Below are positions 54,199-62,594 of a DNA stretch of 64,000 bases, piece after piece. The stretch is from Bin5 sp965204705. GTDB lineage: Bacteria; Chloroflexota; Anaerolineae; Caldilineales; Caldilineaceae. The notes under the pieces were generated by a model, which ran no database searches, was not told where the DNA came from, and was given only the letters and a program-made list of their open reading frames with translations. The stretch covers positions 4,154,001 through 4,218,000 of the forward strand of contig OZ242006.1 in NCBI GenBank assembly GCA_965204705.1, in the 5' to 3' direction. Position numbers and translations under genes: made by a program. The stretch's first letter is position 1. Each line of letters starts with the position of its first letter.

Positions 54199-54720
54199 TC
54201 AAGAGGGGGATGCGCCGGACCGTCCGTCGGCGTCCTGCCAGAGGGCGTGCGCTTTACGGACGACTCTGCGCGTGGCCTCTTCCATCGGCAGTTCTTCCAA
54301 CTCCATGACCGACACCCACGTGACATCGTCGACGTCATCGGCGGGCGCGACGTTGCCGCCGCGGAAGTGGGCCCAGAAATCGATCACAACGAAATGATAG
54401 CGGATCCGTCCGTCCGGGTCGCGGTGAATCGGCTCAAAGAGGTCGACGAGACCGACGATTTCAATTTCGGCGCCGGTCTCTTCGCGCACCTCACGGACAA
54501 CTCCTTCGCGCACGGGTTCGCCCAGATCGAGCAGCCCGCCAGGCAGCGCCCACATGCCCTTCGAAGGCGGCCGCCCCCGTTCGGCCATGAGGATACGGCC
54601 TGCTTCGTCGAGCACCACGGCAGCCACCGCCACCAGCGGCGCCGGCGGATACTCGCGACTGATGGTTACGGGAAAAGTTCCGTTCGACGGGCCTTCGTTG
54701 CTTTCCACGCTCAACTCCAC
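54199..54720 (-). CDS. Nudix hydrolase
   Basis: The protein is 173 aa. The Nudix box is complete: GLLDLGEPVREG, then VREVREETGAEI (Gx5Ex7REUxEExGU). It would hydrolyse a nucleoside-diphosphate-linked compound. The start overlaps the HAD gene's 3' end by 10 bp, so the two form a small operon, both probably housekeeping phosphatases. Confidence 0.9.
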   Translation of the reverse strand: MELSVESNEGPSNGTFPVTISREYPPAPLVAVAAVVLDEAGRILMAERGRPPSKGMWALPGGLLDLGEPVREGVVREVREETGAEIEIVGLVDLFEPIHRDPDGRIRYHFVVIDFWAHFRGGNVAPADDVDDVTWVSVMELEELPMEEATRRVVRKAHALWQDADGRSGASPS

Positions 54721-55589
54721 CTTTCGACGAGCGCTCCCAGTTCGGACAGGTCTTCGATCACGGCGTCCGGTTTGATGCTGTCGACGATGCGTTGATCTTC
54801 GGCCAGCGGGATCATGCTGCAGTGGACGGTCAGCGCGCCGATCTCCTGGCCGCCGGCGACATCATGCTTGAGGCTGTCACCGACGCAGACGATCTCATAC
54901 GGCTCCGCGTCCCAGCGTGTGAGGACGGCGTCATAGATATCTTTCTCAGGTTTGCGCCATTCAACGGCGGCGCTGCTCAGACAGACGTCCAGATAGCTAC
55001 GCAGTCCCGTATAGTCGATTATGCGCTGAAATATGCGATCGCTGGCATAGTTGGCGATCACGGCCAGCGGAAACCCTTCTGCGCGCAGGTGCTGCAGCAG
55101 TTCGACCGCCCCCGGCATCGGTTCCCATGCCGTCATTTCCGGCGCATAGAAGAGATCGACGGCGCGGCGCAGGACCTCCTCGTTCATGCGTGAAGCGGGA
55201 TAGCCGACGAACTGCAACAGGAAACTGAGCGTGTCGTCGGCCGTGTGCTCCTCCTGCTCATCGTCGGACTTGGTCTCGGCGAAGATGCGCGCTTCGACAA
55301 GATGCTCCGGGAACTCTTCGGGCAGGTCGGTCATACCGGTGGAGTGCATATAGGAGAAGGCCGTCTGCGCGCCTTCCTTCATCAACTCGTCGAGAGGGCG
55401 GTTGAGCCGCGCCAGCGTGTTGTCAAAGTCGAAGATCAGCCCTTGCACCAGCTTGCGAGGGCGGAGTTGCGCGGGTTCGCCGCTGAAAAACTGTTGAGAC
55501 TTCATCGCGTATTTCGTCGTTTCGATGAATTCAGGATGAAGGTATGAAACGTCCAAGGTACCGTACGTTTCGCTGCTGCTTGCGGGCAT
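54711..55589 (-). CDS. HAD-superfamily hydrolase
   Basis: The protein is 292 aa. Motif I is GLIFDFDNTLARL, motif II is the Asn-containing VIANYASD, motif III the Lys of WRKPEKDIY and motif IV CVGDSLKHDVAGGQEIG. A cap domain sits between I and II. It dephosphorylates a small metabolite. ATG 55589 is used; a start at MKSQQFFSG (about 55505) is possible. Confidence 0.88.
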   Translation of the reverse strand: MPASSSETYGTLDVSYLHPEFIETTKYAMKSQQFFSGEPAQLRPRKLVQGLIFDFDNTLARLNRPLDELMKEGAQTAFSYMHSTGMTDLPEEFPEHLVEARIFAETKSDDEQEEHTADDTLSFLLQFVGYPASRMNEEVLRRAVDLFYAPEMTAWEPMPGAVELLQHLRAEGFPLAVIANYASDRIFQRIIDYTGLRSYLDVCLSSAAVEWRKPEKDIYDAVLTRWDAEPYEIVCVGDSLKHDVAGGQEIGALTVHCSMIPLAEDQRIVDSIKPDAVIEDLSELGALVERWS

Positions 55590-55801
55590 AAGTATGCGGA
55601 TGTGTACCCCTGCGTGTCAAATCGGGCCTGTTCGCAACTGATGCTGAGATAATTGCCTGGGCAAATTGGGCTTTTCGTTTCACATTTCCTGCAATGGTAG
55701 GGTACAGTAATGGGCCGTGCTATACTCGGCACTGATGCGTCAGGAAGAGTGACGAGCCCGCAAATCGGAGCTTCCGGCAAACACATTCATAAGAAAGAGC
55801 C

Positions 55802-56689
55802 ATGCCATATTCATTCCAGATCGGTTCCATTCCCTGCCATCTTGTAAGTGACGGCCGCCAGCTCGTCGACGGCGGCGGCTTCTTTGGCCTCGTCCCGCGC
55901 GTACTGTGGGAGCGGGTCATCCGCCCGGACGAAAAGAATCGGATACCGGTGCAAATGCGCTCCCTGCTCATACCGTCTTCAGCTGGGTTAATCCTGCTGG
56001 ACCCGGGCCAGGGCGACAAGCTCACCGCCAAGGAGAGGCGCGTCTTTGGCATGGATGACAGCAGCCAGCGGCTGGCGGCTGACCTGCGCCGTGTCGGGTT
56101 CAGCCCGGAGGATGTCGACATCGTGCTGATGACGCATCTTCATGCCGACCATGCAGGCGGGTGCACGCAGTGGAGCGATCCCACCAATCCGGAGAGCGAG
56201 GTCGTGCCCTCCTTCCCCAATGCGCGCTATCTTATCCAACGGCTCGAGATGGCCGATGCCGCCTTCCCAAACGAACGCACGCGCGGCACCTACTTCCCCG
56301 AAAACTGGGAGCCGCTGCGCCGCTCAGGCCAGCTGGAGCTTGTCAACGGCGATCAGCAGGTGGCGGCCGGCGTACGCTCGGTTACGGTACCGGGGCATAC
56401 CGCCAGCATCCAGGCAATATGGATTGAGGACGGGGGCGAATCGCTGCTGTTCCTGGGCGACGCCTGCAGTTGGGCCGCGCACATGGACCGGCTGGCCTGG
56501 GTCCCGTCCTTCGACCTCGACCCGATGCGCAGCATCGAGACCAAACGCAACCTGCGAAGAGAGGCAGAGGAGAAGGACGCGCTGCTGGTGTTCCAGCACG
56601 ACGGCCAGGTTGTAACCGGGCGGCTGCGTCCCGGCGCGCGCGGGCCAGTTGTGGAGCCGGAGATTACGGAGGTGGCTTGGCCCGCGTGA
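55802..56689 (+). CDS. Metallo-beta-lactamase-fold hydrolase, tandem copy 1
   Basis: The protein is 295 aa. MTHLHADHAGG is the zinc HxHxDH motif; VTVPGHTA supplies the next His and LLFLGDACSW the bridging Asp. The MBL fold covers lactonases, thioesterases and phosphodiesterases. A near-copy follows 97 bp on. Confidence 0.87.
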   Translation: MPYSFQIGSIPCHLVSDGRQLVDGGGFFGLVPRVLWERVIRPDEKNRIPVQMRSLLIPSSAGLILLDPGQGDKLTAKERRVFGMDDSSQRLAADLRRVGFSPEDVDIVLMTHLHADHAGGCTQWSDPTNPESEVVPSFPNARYLIQRLEMADAAFPNERTRGTYFPENWEPLRRSGQLELVNGDQQVAAGVRSVTVPGHTASIQAIWIEDGGESLLFLGDACSWAAHMDRLAWVPSFDLDPMRSIETKRNLRREAEEKDALLVFQHDGQVVTGRLRPGARGPVVEPEITEVAWPA

Positions 56690-56786
56690 CGGGGGAGTGG
56701 ACCGCGCATAGCCAGCGTCCATCCGACATTAGGCATATTGAATTCTAACTAAGAGCTTCTTCCAAGACCTGTCTCAGGAAAGTGCT

Positions 56787-57665
56787 ATGCCCTATTCGTT
56801 CAAGATCGGTTCCATTCAATGTCATGTCGTCAGCGACGGCCAACAGCTGATCGACGGCGGCAGTTTCTTTGGACTCGTGCCGCGCGTTCTGTGGGAGCGG
56901 GTGATTCGTCCCGACGACAAACACAGGATCGCAGCGCAGATGCGCTGCCTGCTCGTCGAGTCTCCGCAGGGGCTGATCCTGGTGGATACCGGTCAGGGAG
57001 ACAAAATCAGCACCGGGTATCGGCGCCAGTTTGGTATGGATGACAGCAACAAGCGGCTGGAAGCCGACATGCGCCGCGTCGGTTTCGGCCCGGAGGATGT
57101 CGACATCGTACTGCTGACCCATCTGCACGCCGACCACTGCGGCGGCAACACACGCTGGAGCGATTCAGAGAACCCCGAGAGCGAGGTCGTCCCCACCTTC
57201 CCCAACGCCCGCTATCTGATCCAGCGCCTAGAGTTGGCCGAGGCGACCTTCCCCAATGAACGCACCCAGGGCCATTACTTTCCCGAAAACTGGGAGCCGC
57301 TGCGCCGTTCGGGACACCTGGAAGTAGTGGACGGAGACCAGGAGCTGGCGGCCGGGGTGTGCTCGGCTACGGTGCCCGGACACACTGGCAGCATGCAGGT
57401 CGTGTGGGTCGAAAACGATGGTGATTCGCTCCTGTTCCTGGGCGACGCCTGCAGCTGGGCCGCGCACCTGGATCGGCTGGCCTGGGTGCCGGCATTTGAT
57501 CTGGAACCGATGCGCAGCATCGAGGGCAAACGCAACCTGAGGCGGCAGGCGGAAGAGAAGAACGCTCTGCTGGTCTTCCAGCATGACAGCCAGATAGTGA
57601 CCGGGCGGTTGCGGCCTGGCGCGCGTGGCCCTGTAGTTGAGCCGGAGATCAGGGAGAAGGCGTAG
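56787..57665 (+). CDS. Metallo-beta-lactamase-fold hydrolase, tandem copy 2
   Basis: The protein is 292 aa. It is highly similar throughout to the gene at 55802 (shared FKIGS/FQIGS, GGxFFGLVPRVLWERVIRP, HFxPENWEPLRRSG). LLTHLHADHCGG keeps the zinc motif, with Cys for Ala after DH. Copy 2 ends REKA where copy 1 ends TEVAWPA. Recent tandem duplication with early divergence of substrate is likely. Confidence 0.87.
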   Translation: MPYSFKIGSIQCHVVSDGQQLIDGGSFFGLVPRVLWERVIRPDDKHRIAAQMRCLLVESPQGLILVDTGQGDKISTGYRRQFGMDDSNKRLEADMRRVGFGPEDVDIVLLTHLHADHCGGNTRWSDSENPESEVVPTFPNARYLIQRLELAEATFPNERTQGHYFPENWEPLRRSGHLEVVDGDQELAAGVCSATVPGHTGSMQVVWVENDGDSLLFLGDACSWAAHLDRLAWVPAFDLEPMRSIEGKRNLRRQAEEKNALLVFQHDSQIVTGRLRPGARGPVVEPEIREKA

Positions 57666-57960
57666 GGGAACTGCGGATGACGATGAGTAGTTGATAGAGG
57701 ACACCAGGTCAACCACAAGGGTTGCCCCTAAGGGACTGAATATACACGGGGCGAAGTTCTCTTTTTTGAGCCTTTTTGCGCCTGTTGGCTCAAGCCGGGC
57801 GCGCGCCGGTCCATCCGCGCAGTGGTACTGCACACGCACTTTTCAGCAGCCTAGTCGTTTCAGATTGTCCAATGTGGTGCTGCAGACGGAAGGGGCGTTG
57901 CGGGGGGAATCCCCCGAACAAGGGAGGCTGCTCGCGGCCGACCGCCCAGAAGCGAGGAGA
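57666..57960. repeat. Gap holding MITE fragment copy E (inverted)
   Basis: Bases about 57868-57955 read, on the minus strand, gggcggtcgg...cctcccttgt...gggggattccccccgcaacgcccc, which is the hairpin core of copies A-C turned round and broken in the middle of the gggcc/ggccc stem. No terminal inverted repeats are found. The rest of the gap shows no gene. Confidence 0.55.
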
Positions 57961-57962
57961 GG

Positions 57963-58163
57963 ATGGAGAATAAAGAAGAGAGAAGAACGGGTTTCTCTGG
58001 TCTGACTGAGGGTCGCGAACCGTCGAAGGTTGAAATGGTACCCGTTACGGCTGCGGATCAAGACATCTCCGCGCGAGCCGGGTTGGGTGACAGGGAAAAG
58101 TTCGAGGCTGCCATGGCGAAGGTAGCAGACGTGGAACCGCCAGATGAGCAGGATCGATTCTAG
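57963..58163 (+). CDS. Small protein, possible antitoxin-type
   Basis: The frame gives 66 aa, ending REKFEAAMAKVADVEPPDEQDRF. That ending resembles small proteins that precede toxin genes in some bacteria (K-F-x-A-x-x-K-V-x-D-V-E-P), which I recall only loosely. There is no good ribosome site and the first 20 residues look low-quality, so it may be a fragment of a decayed gene in the same toxin-antitoxin scar. Confidence 0.35.
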   Translation: MENKEERRTGFSGLTEGREPSKVEMVPVTAADQDISARAGLGDREKFEAAMAKVADVEPPDEQDRF

Positions 58164-58209
58164 ACTAATTGCCTTCTCAACCCAGCTGGCAAATAGGGCG
58201 ATTGCACCA

Positions 58210-58277
58210 TCAGTCCGCCGAGCCGGCGGCCGGAGCCATGGGGAGGGCAGTAGCGATGCGTGTGCGCAGGAAGATTG
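58210..58277 (-). pseudogene. Relic of the 3' end of an MFS transporter gene
   Basis: Translated on the minus strand, this reads IFLRTRIATALPMAPAAGSAD then stop. It equals the last 21 residues of the MFS gene at 59346 except Ala for Glu. The stretch is about 68 bp; similarity stops at both ends. It lies directly after the DUF5615 reading frame, so the toxin-antitoxin pair now sits between the relic and the full transporter gene. Confidence 0.75.
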
Positions 58278-58278
58278 A

Positions 58279-58746
58279 TCAGGAGATGGTGAAGCCAAGA
58301 ACACCTTTGTGTTCTGGTAAAATCACTGAAGGCCTGCATTTGGAACTATTTGAATGGTCTTCGCCAAGTGTCGACGAGAACTCATTCAAAACCATTACAC
58401 TAGGTGGAGATGTCTCACTGTATGCTGACCAAATGGGAACTTCCCTATACTCCCCGAGTTGCATCCCATCAACAACGTCCTGGACATCTCTAATGCGAGG
58501 CTGAATACGCGGCCAGGACGTCGAGAGAAGCACGACAATACCCAGTCGGTGTTCCGAAAGATTCTGCTGGTAGCGAATGCTTTGGTCTGTTGTTATCAGC
58601 AGATCGTAGCCGTCATTCTCCGCTGCTGTGAGCAGATCGCCGTTGCGTAGTTCAGACCATCCTCGTTCATAAGCTGTATCAACCGAATGGCCGGCGAGAT
58701 GACGGCGCAAGGGCGCTGGCGTGCCCTAATCTAACAGAATTCTCAC
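58279..58746 (-). pseudogene. DUF5615 PIN-like toxin gene with an early nonsense codon
   Basis: The start GTG at 58746 overlaps the stop of the DUF433 gene (GTGA), the usual pairing. The first codons read VRILLD then TAG (58728-58726), then GTPAPLRRHLAGHSVDTAYERGW and on to LLITTDQSIRYQQNL, RRLGIVVL-type DUF5615 sequence. Relatives have Gln (CAG) where TAG stands. The C-terminus runs about 50 residues past the normal end (after GEYREVPI) to a stop at 58279, so it too looks altered. Translation from the later TTG (58710) would miss the catalytic N-terminal Asp. Confidence 0.75.
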
Positions 58747-58970
58747 GGATGGACAGTTTCTGTCAGGGCCTTCGCTTCATGATCCAAGGCAGCTTCGACC
58801 ATCCATTGCTCTACGCCGGGAAACCACCCCAGAAACTGCTCGACGGTAGCTCCATCGCGCAGATTCTCAAATAAGGCGGAAACGGGCACACGCGTGCCGC
58901 GAAACACCAAGGCCCCGCCAAGTTTCCCGGGGTGCCGCTCGACAGCCTTACACGAATCCCAGTATTTCAT
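58743..58970 (-). CDS. DUF433 antitoxin
   Basis: The protein is 75 aa. GTRVPVSALFENLRDGATVEQFLGWFP is the DUF433 hallmark (helix-turn-helix-like, DNA-binding), and the position right before a DUF5615 gene is the known VapB-like antitoxin/PIN-like toxin arrangement. With the toxin broken it may be free to drift but still looks intact. Confidence 0.85.
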   Translation of the reverse strand: MKYWDSCKAVERHPGKLGGALVFRGTRVPVSALFENLRDGATVEQFLGWFPGVEQWMVEAALDHEAKALTETVHP

Positions 58971-59345
58971 GTTTTATTCTCGCATTTGCAGCTTCTATCA
59001 AGCCTGGGCAGGATGAAGAACTCCCGATTGACATTGCATCAGAGGAGACTGCGATGATAACCTGACCAAGCGACTCGAACGTGGAATCCTGGCAGTCGGC
59101 CCGATCGTCGACCGCTTCTTCCGTAACATTGGCCTCGTCTGACTTGCGGCCGCCTGGATATAAACAATGTCTGCAGTATACCCCAACGACACCGAGATTC
59201 CATGTGGACCCGTTTTTCAGCAGAGCGGACGTCGAGGTCTTATCTGGAGACGCTGGCAATAGGGCTTGCATGGCAAACGCGCCTGAGGTCGGTCATGGCG
59301 GCGCCAGTTATATACGTTCCTGTGGAGTACTGCTGTTCATCAACC
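58971..59345. other. Gap without a recognised gene
   Basis: This holds the leader of the DUF433 gene. A minus-strand frame of 107 aa crosses it but has no motif. No hairpin or promoter stands out. Confidence 0.4.
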
Positions 59346-60587
59346 TCAGTCCGCCGAGCCGGCCGCCGGCGCCATCGGCAGCGCCGTCTCAATGCGCGTA
59401 CGCAGGAAAATAGCGCAAAAGGCGGCAAACAGTGGCATAACCGCGACTACGTGCATGACCCCGGAAAGAGTGTAGACGTCAGCGATCGGACCGGCCAAAC
59501 CCATCCCCAAAGCGCCCGAAGCAAAGGTGAAGCCAAGGATAGCGCCGCTGGCTAACCCCTGCCTGTCCGGCAGGAACCTCTGAGCCATGACCACCAGAAT
59601 GCTGTGCGGAATACCGACCAGAAATCCGGCGGTGAACGCCAACGGGAAAAACACCCAGCCATCAACAATGTCGAGCATCAGCCAGGAAAAGGGCGTCGCG
59701 GCCAGAAGCGACCACAGCAGTATCTTCGGCTGATCATAGCGATCACCCAGAATGCCCCCGGACATCGAGCCAAGCGCGATCGCCACGCTGGGCACGCCGA
59801 CCATAAACCCGAACTGTGTCGGCGTAAACCCGAGGTCAGCGAAGTATTTGGGCAGGAGCCCGTAGAAGATCTGGTGAACGGATGCGCGCGTCGCCACCAG
59901 CACGGCGAAGGCAGTGAGGGCTACCCAACGCCTGCCAGGCTGGGGCATACGTCTGGGCCTGGCGCGCTCACGCGAAATTCTCTGCTGCAGGCGGCGGCGC
60001 TCCTCGGCGGTTGCAGCCGACGGAGGTTCTTCCTCGACCCGCACCAGCGGCTTGCGCAGGCTGTACGCCATCCACACAACGAACGGCAGCGTAGCGACCG
60101 CCATGATGCGCGGGCCCAGCATCCAGATCTCTTCCAACAGGACGCCCGCGATCATCGGCCCCATGGCCAGCCCCAGCTGACCCAGCAGGAAGAAGACAGA
60201 GGTCCCGGTCGTCGCCTTATGGCCGCCCGCCGCGCCCGCGTTCATCGCGCCCTGCGGATGGAACGCGCCGCTGCCCAGAGAGGCGACGGTCATCAACGTG
60301 ATCAACGTGAAATAGTTTTGCGAGAAAGTGGCCGCGTAGAAGAAGACCGCCGTCCAAAGTAGCCCCACCGCGCCCAGCCAGCGCCCACCGAAACGGTCGG
60401 CCAGCACGCCGAAAAAGGGCTGAGAGAGCGAGCCCATCAGCGCATAGGCCATGCCCCCAAGCCCGATCTGTGCATTTGTGATGTTGAAGGGGACCGCGAG
60501 AACGGCAAGAATCATGGCGATCGAAGCATTGAGAATATCGATTGCCATGTGGCCGAACGAGACCGCGCTGAGCCGTCTGAGATTCAT
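59346..60587 (-). CDS. MFS transporter (FSR/fosmidomycin-resistance-like)
   Basis: The protein is 413 aa with about 12 membrane helices and a central Arg-rich loop (residues about 195-235). FFGVLADRFGGRWLG is the loop 2-3 motif of the MFS, and ASLGSGAFHPQGAM (SGxFHP) is typical of the FSR group. The start is taken as MNLRRLSAVSF. A perfect 14-bp palindrome 23 bp upstream probably binds a LacI-family repressor, which suggests inducible export or uptake of a sugar-like compound. Confidence 0.87.
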   Translation of the reverse strand: MNLRRLSAVSFGHMAIDILNASIAMILAVLAVPFNITNAQIGLGGMAYALMGSLSQPFFGVLADRFGGRWLGAVGLLWTAVFFYAATFSQNYFTLITLMTVASLGSGAFHPQGAMNAGAAGGHKATTGTSVFFLLGQLGLAMGPMIAGVLLEEIWMLGPRIMAVATLPFVVWMAYSLRKPLVRVEEEPPSAATAEERRRLQQRISRERARPRRMPQPGRRWVALTAFAVLVATRASVHQIFYGLLPKYFADLGFTPTQFGFMVGVPSVAIALGSMSGGILGDRYDQPKILLWSLLAATPFSWLMLDIVDGWVFFPLAFTAGFLVGIPHSILVVMAQRFLPDRQGLASGAILGFTFASGALGMGLAGPIADVYTLSGVMHVVAVMPLFAAFCAIFLRTRIETALPMAPAAGSAD

Positions 60588-60609
60588 CTGCGCATTCCTG
60601 GCAGCGTAA

Positions 60610-60623
60610 GTAAACCGGTTTAC
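60610..60623. promoter_or_regulatory. LacI-type operator
   Basis: gtaaaccggtttac is a perfect palindrome with a central CG, the form bound by LacI/GalR-family regulators. It lies 23 bp before the MFS start, in the likely leader or promoter. No regulator gene is in the window. Confidence 0.7.
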
Positions 60624-60689
60624 CCCGCCGCGGGCTTCTCCGGGTGCCTGGCCCAATTCTATCAGCATCTGCGCACGTCTTCCAAGCGC

Positions 60690-61118
60690 AGCTTGACCGG
60701 GTTATGGCTACGACTTCACGGGCATATGTAATCTGCATCGCGGATTCAGTAATCCTAGCATCGCCTGAAATTGCAGAACAGGGCAACTGCCAGCTTCCAG
60801 TGAACGTCTTCTTTTGTAAATCCTGGTTCGAGACCAGCCCTGCCATGTGGGCGTACGTGCGGACTTGGGAGCGGGAGTCGCGTCCATCCGCAGGGGGGCG
60901 CGGCTATAGCTCGCGCTGGCCAGAAGGACGTCGGCGGGCGTCTGGCCGCGGTAGATGCCGTCCCCGAACCACACTCCGCAGCCGGACGCGTCCTCCCTCC
61001 TGTCCCGCCCCAGCGTAACCTGGCCGCCGCCGCCGATGCTCACGGCCAGGTTACGCGGCGCGGCCGAGGACACGGCAACCTCCTCCGCGGTGCCCTCGGT
61101 CGCTCCGGCAGTTGCCAC
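60690..61118 (-). pseudogene. Decayed domain after the short Fn3 gene (copy 1)
   Basis: A frame from 61118 reads RNLAVSIGGGGQVTLGRDR...FGDGIYRGQTPADVLLASASY, then needs a frame change to continue as MAGLVSNQDLQKKTFTGSW. The same order of motifs recurs in 62020-62400. The first frame starts with a GTG sharing a base with the stop of the Fn3 gene (TAGTG). It looks like the remains of a gene or domain duplicated together with the Fn3 gene. Confidence 0.5.
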
Positions 61119-61933
61119 TAGAGTTCGATGTTCGCACCTCTTCTGGCGACCGCCGGCAAAGCCTTATCCGTGGCCGTCGCCGTGAACACCGGACGCGCTG
61201 TCGCCGAGGGATACTTCAACCACCAGTTACTCGTCTCCCCCGCCGCATTCACCGAACGGATCGAATAGTGGTACGTCCACCAGGTTCGAACGTCCGTATG
61301 CATGTACGTTTTGCCGGTCAGGTTGTAACTACCGATCGACTGCCAGCCGGTCTCCTCGTCCCACCAAGTCATGAGTTCATAGCGCACCGCGCCCGCCACG
61401 GCCGCCCAGCTCAGCTCTACGCCCCATTCCGTCGCCCGCGCCATTAGTTTCGGCGCATACAGCGCGGAAGCAGCTACCGTTGGCGACAGCGTTGAGAACT
61501 CGGCCTCCGCCGCCGCCAGTCCAGTTGCAAAGGGATACTCTGTCAGCCAGCCGCTCTTCTCACCTGCCGCGTTGACGGCACGGATCGAATAATAGTACGT
61601 CGTCCATGCTGCAGCCTCTTTATGGGTGTATTCTGTGCCGGTCAGGTTATCGCCGCCGATCTGCTGCCAGCCGGTCTCCCTAGCCCACCATGTCGAGAGC
61701 TCGTAGCCCACCGCGCCGGCCGCAGCTTCCCAGCTAAGCTCCACGCCCCGCACCGTCGCCTCGGCCGTCATCCCGGGTGCAAGCAGCGCCGACTCGCCTG
61801 CTGTCGGCGTCAGGCCCAGAGCTGACGTCTTACAACTTGTCAAGACAGTGAGAGCGACAACAACCGCAAAGAGGCCGGCGAAAGGAAGAAAGCCTCGCGC
61901 CCCATTGAACATCTTCCTCGTACTGAATTCCAT
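61118..61933 (-). CDS. Lipoprotein with two fibronectin-type-III-like domains
   Basis: The protein is 271 aa. Start ATG after GGAGG; signal ALTVLTSC (Cys34). Two Fn3-like domains of about 100 residues follow, each with MxAxATxxGVELSW, AGAVxYEL, WWxxETGWQxIG, YYYSIRAVNAAGE. They share the domain type of the large gene at 62595. Fn3 modules bind carbohydrate or act as spacers; this one would lie outside the cell. Confidence 0.78.
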   Translation of the reverse strand: MEFSTRKMFNGARGFLPFAGLFAVVVALTVLTSCKTSALGLTPTAGESALLAPGMTAEATVRGVELSWEAAAGAVGYELSTWWARETGWQQIGGDNLTGTEYTHKEAAAWTTYYYSIRAVNAAGEKSGWLTEYPFATGLAAAEAEFSTLSPTVAASALYAPKLMARATEWGVELSWAAVAGAVRYELMTWWDEETGWQSIGSYNLTGKTYMHTDVRTWWTYHYSIRSVNAAGETSNWWLKYPSATARPVFTATATDKALPAVARRGANIEL

Positions 61934-62019
61934 GGTGGCACCTCCGTGGAATAGCCAATAGCGACCTCGATATGTCAACCGAAGCCGAAAGCGAAAGAGA
62001 GTTTTGAACTGCTATCTGC

Positions 62020-62400
62020 AGAACGTCCTCTGAACCGCAGCGTCGGAAATCTTGATATGGTCTGAAATTGCGGCACTCGGTTAGAGGCCGACTCTCCGTG
62101 AATTGCCTCTTCAGTAAATCTGGGTTCGGGACAGGCGCCGCTATTTGAACGCGTGTGCCGACCTGAAATCGGTAGTCGCGGCCCTCACAGTGGACGGTGT
62201 ACTTTCTGCGCCCGCCGGTCAGGGCGGCCTCGTCCGGCGCCAGCGCAACCTTGCCGGCGCCAGCACAACCTTGCCGCCGCCAATGCTCACGGCCAGGTTG
62301 TATGGCGCCCCCGGGCAGGTTCAGGCTCCTCATGAGGACATCGGGGGAACTGTACGCATGAGACGAGCTGATGCCCCCAGGAAGACCGGAGCTGGCGCCG
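62020..62400 (-). pseudogene. Decayed domain after the long Fn3 gene (copy 2)
   Basis: Holds NLAVSIGGGKVVLAP in one frame and ALTGGRRKYTVHCEGRDYRF, VQIAAPVPNPDLLKRQFTESR in another. The frame change coincides with a 20-bp tandem duplication (62236-62255 and 62256-62275, one mismatch). Aligned by motif with 60690-61118 (VSNQDLQKKTFTGSW against VPNPDLLKRQFTESR). Confidence 0.55.
62236..62275. repeat. 20-bp tandem duplication
   Basis: ggcgccagcgcaaccttgcc is followed at once by ggcgccagcacaaccttgcc. It adds 20 bases, not a multiple of three, inside the copy 2 relic. Confidence 0.85.
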
Positions 62401-62594
62401 CATAGGTTCAAGCCGCCTCTAGTGACAGCCGTTCCGGCCTTTGGTCATTGAGGATGGCCGCGCCGAAACTGGTATCGACCAGTTTGTCGCCCAGTCAGAT
62501 ATCTTCGCGCCCCAAATGGTGCCGTCACATGCCCCTAGAGCTCCAGAAGTGCGCCTCTGATAGTGGTTGCCGATACGGGCCTGACCGGAACCAT

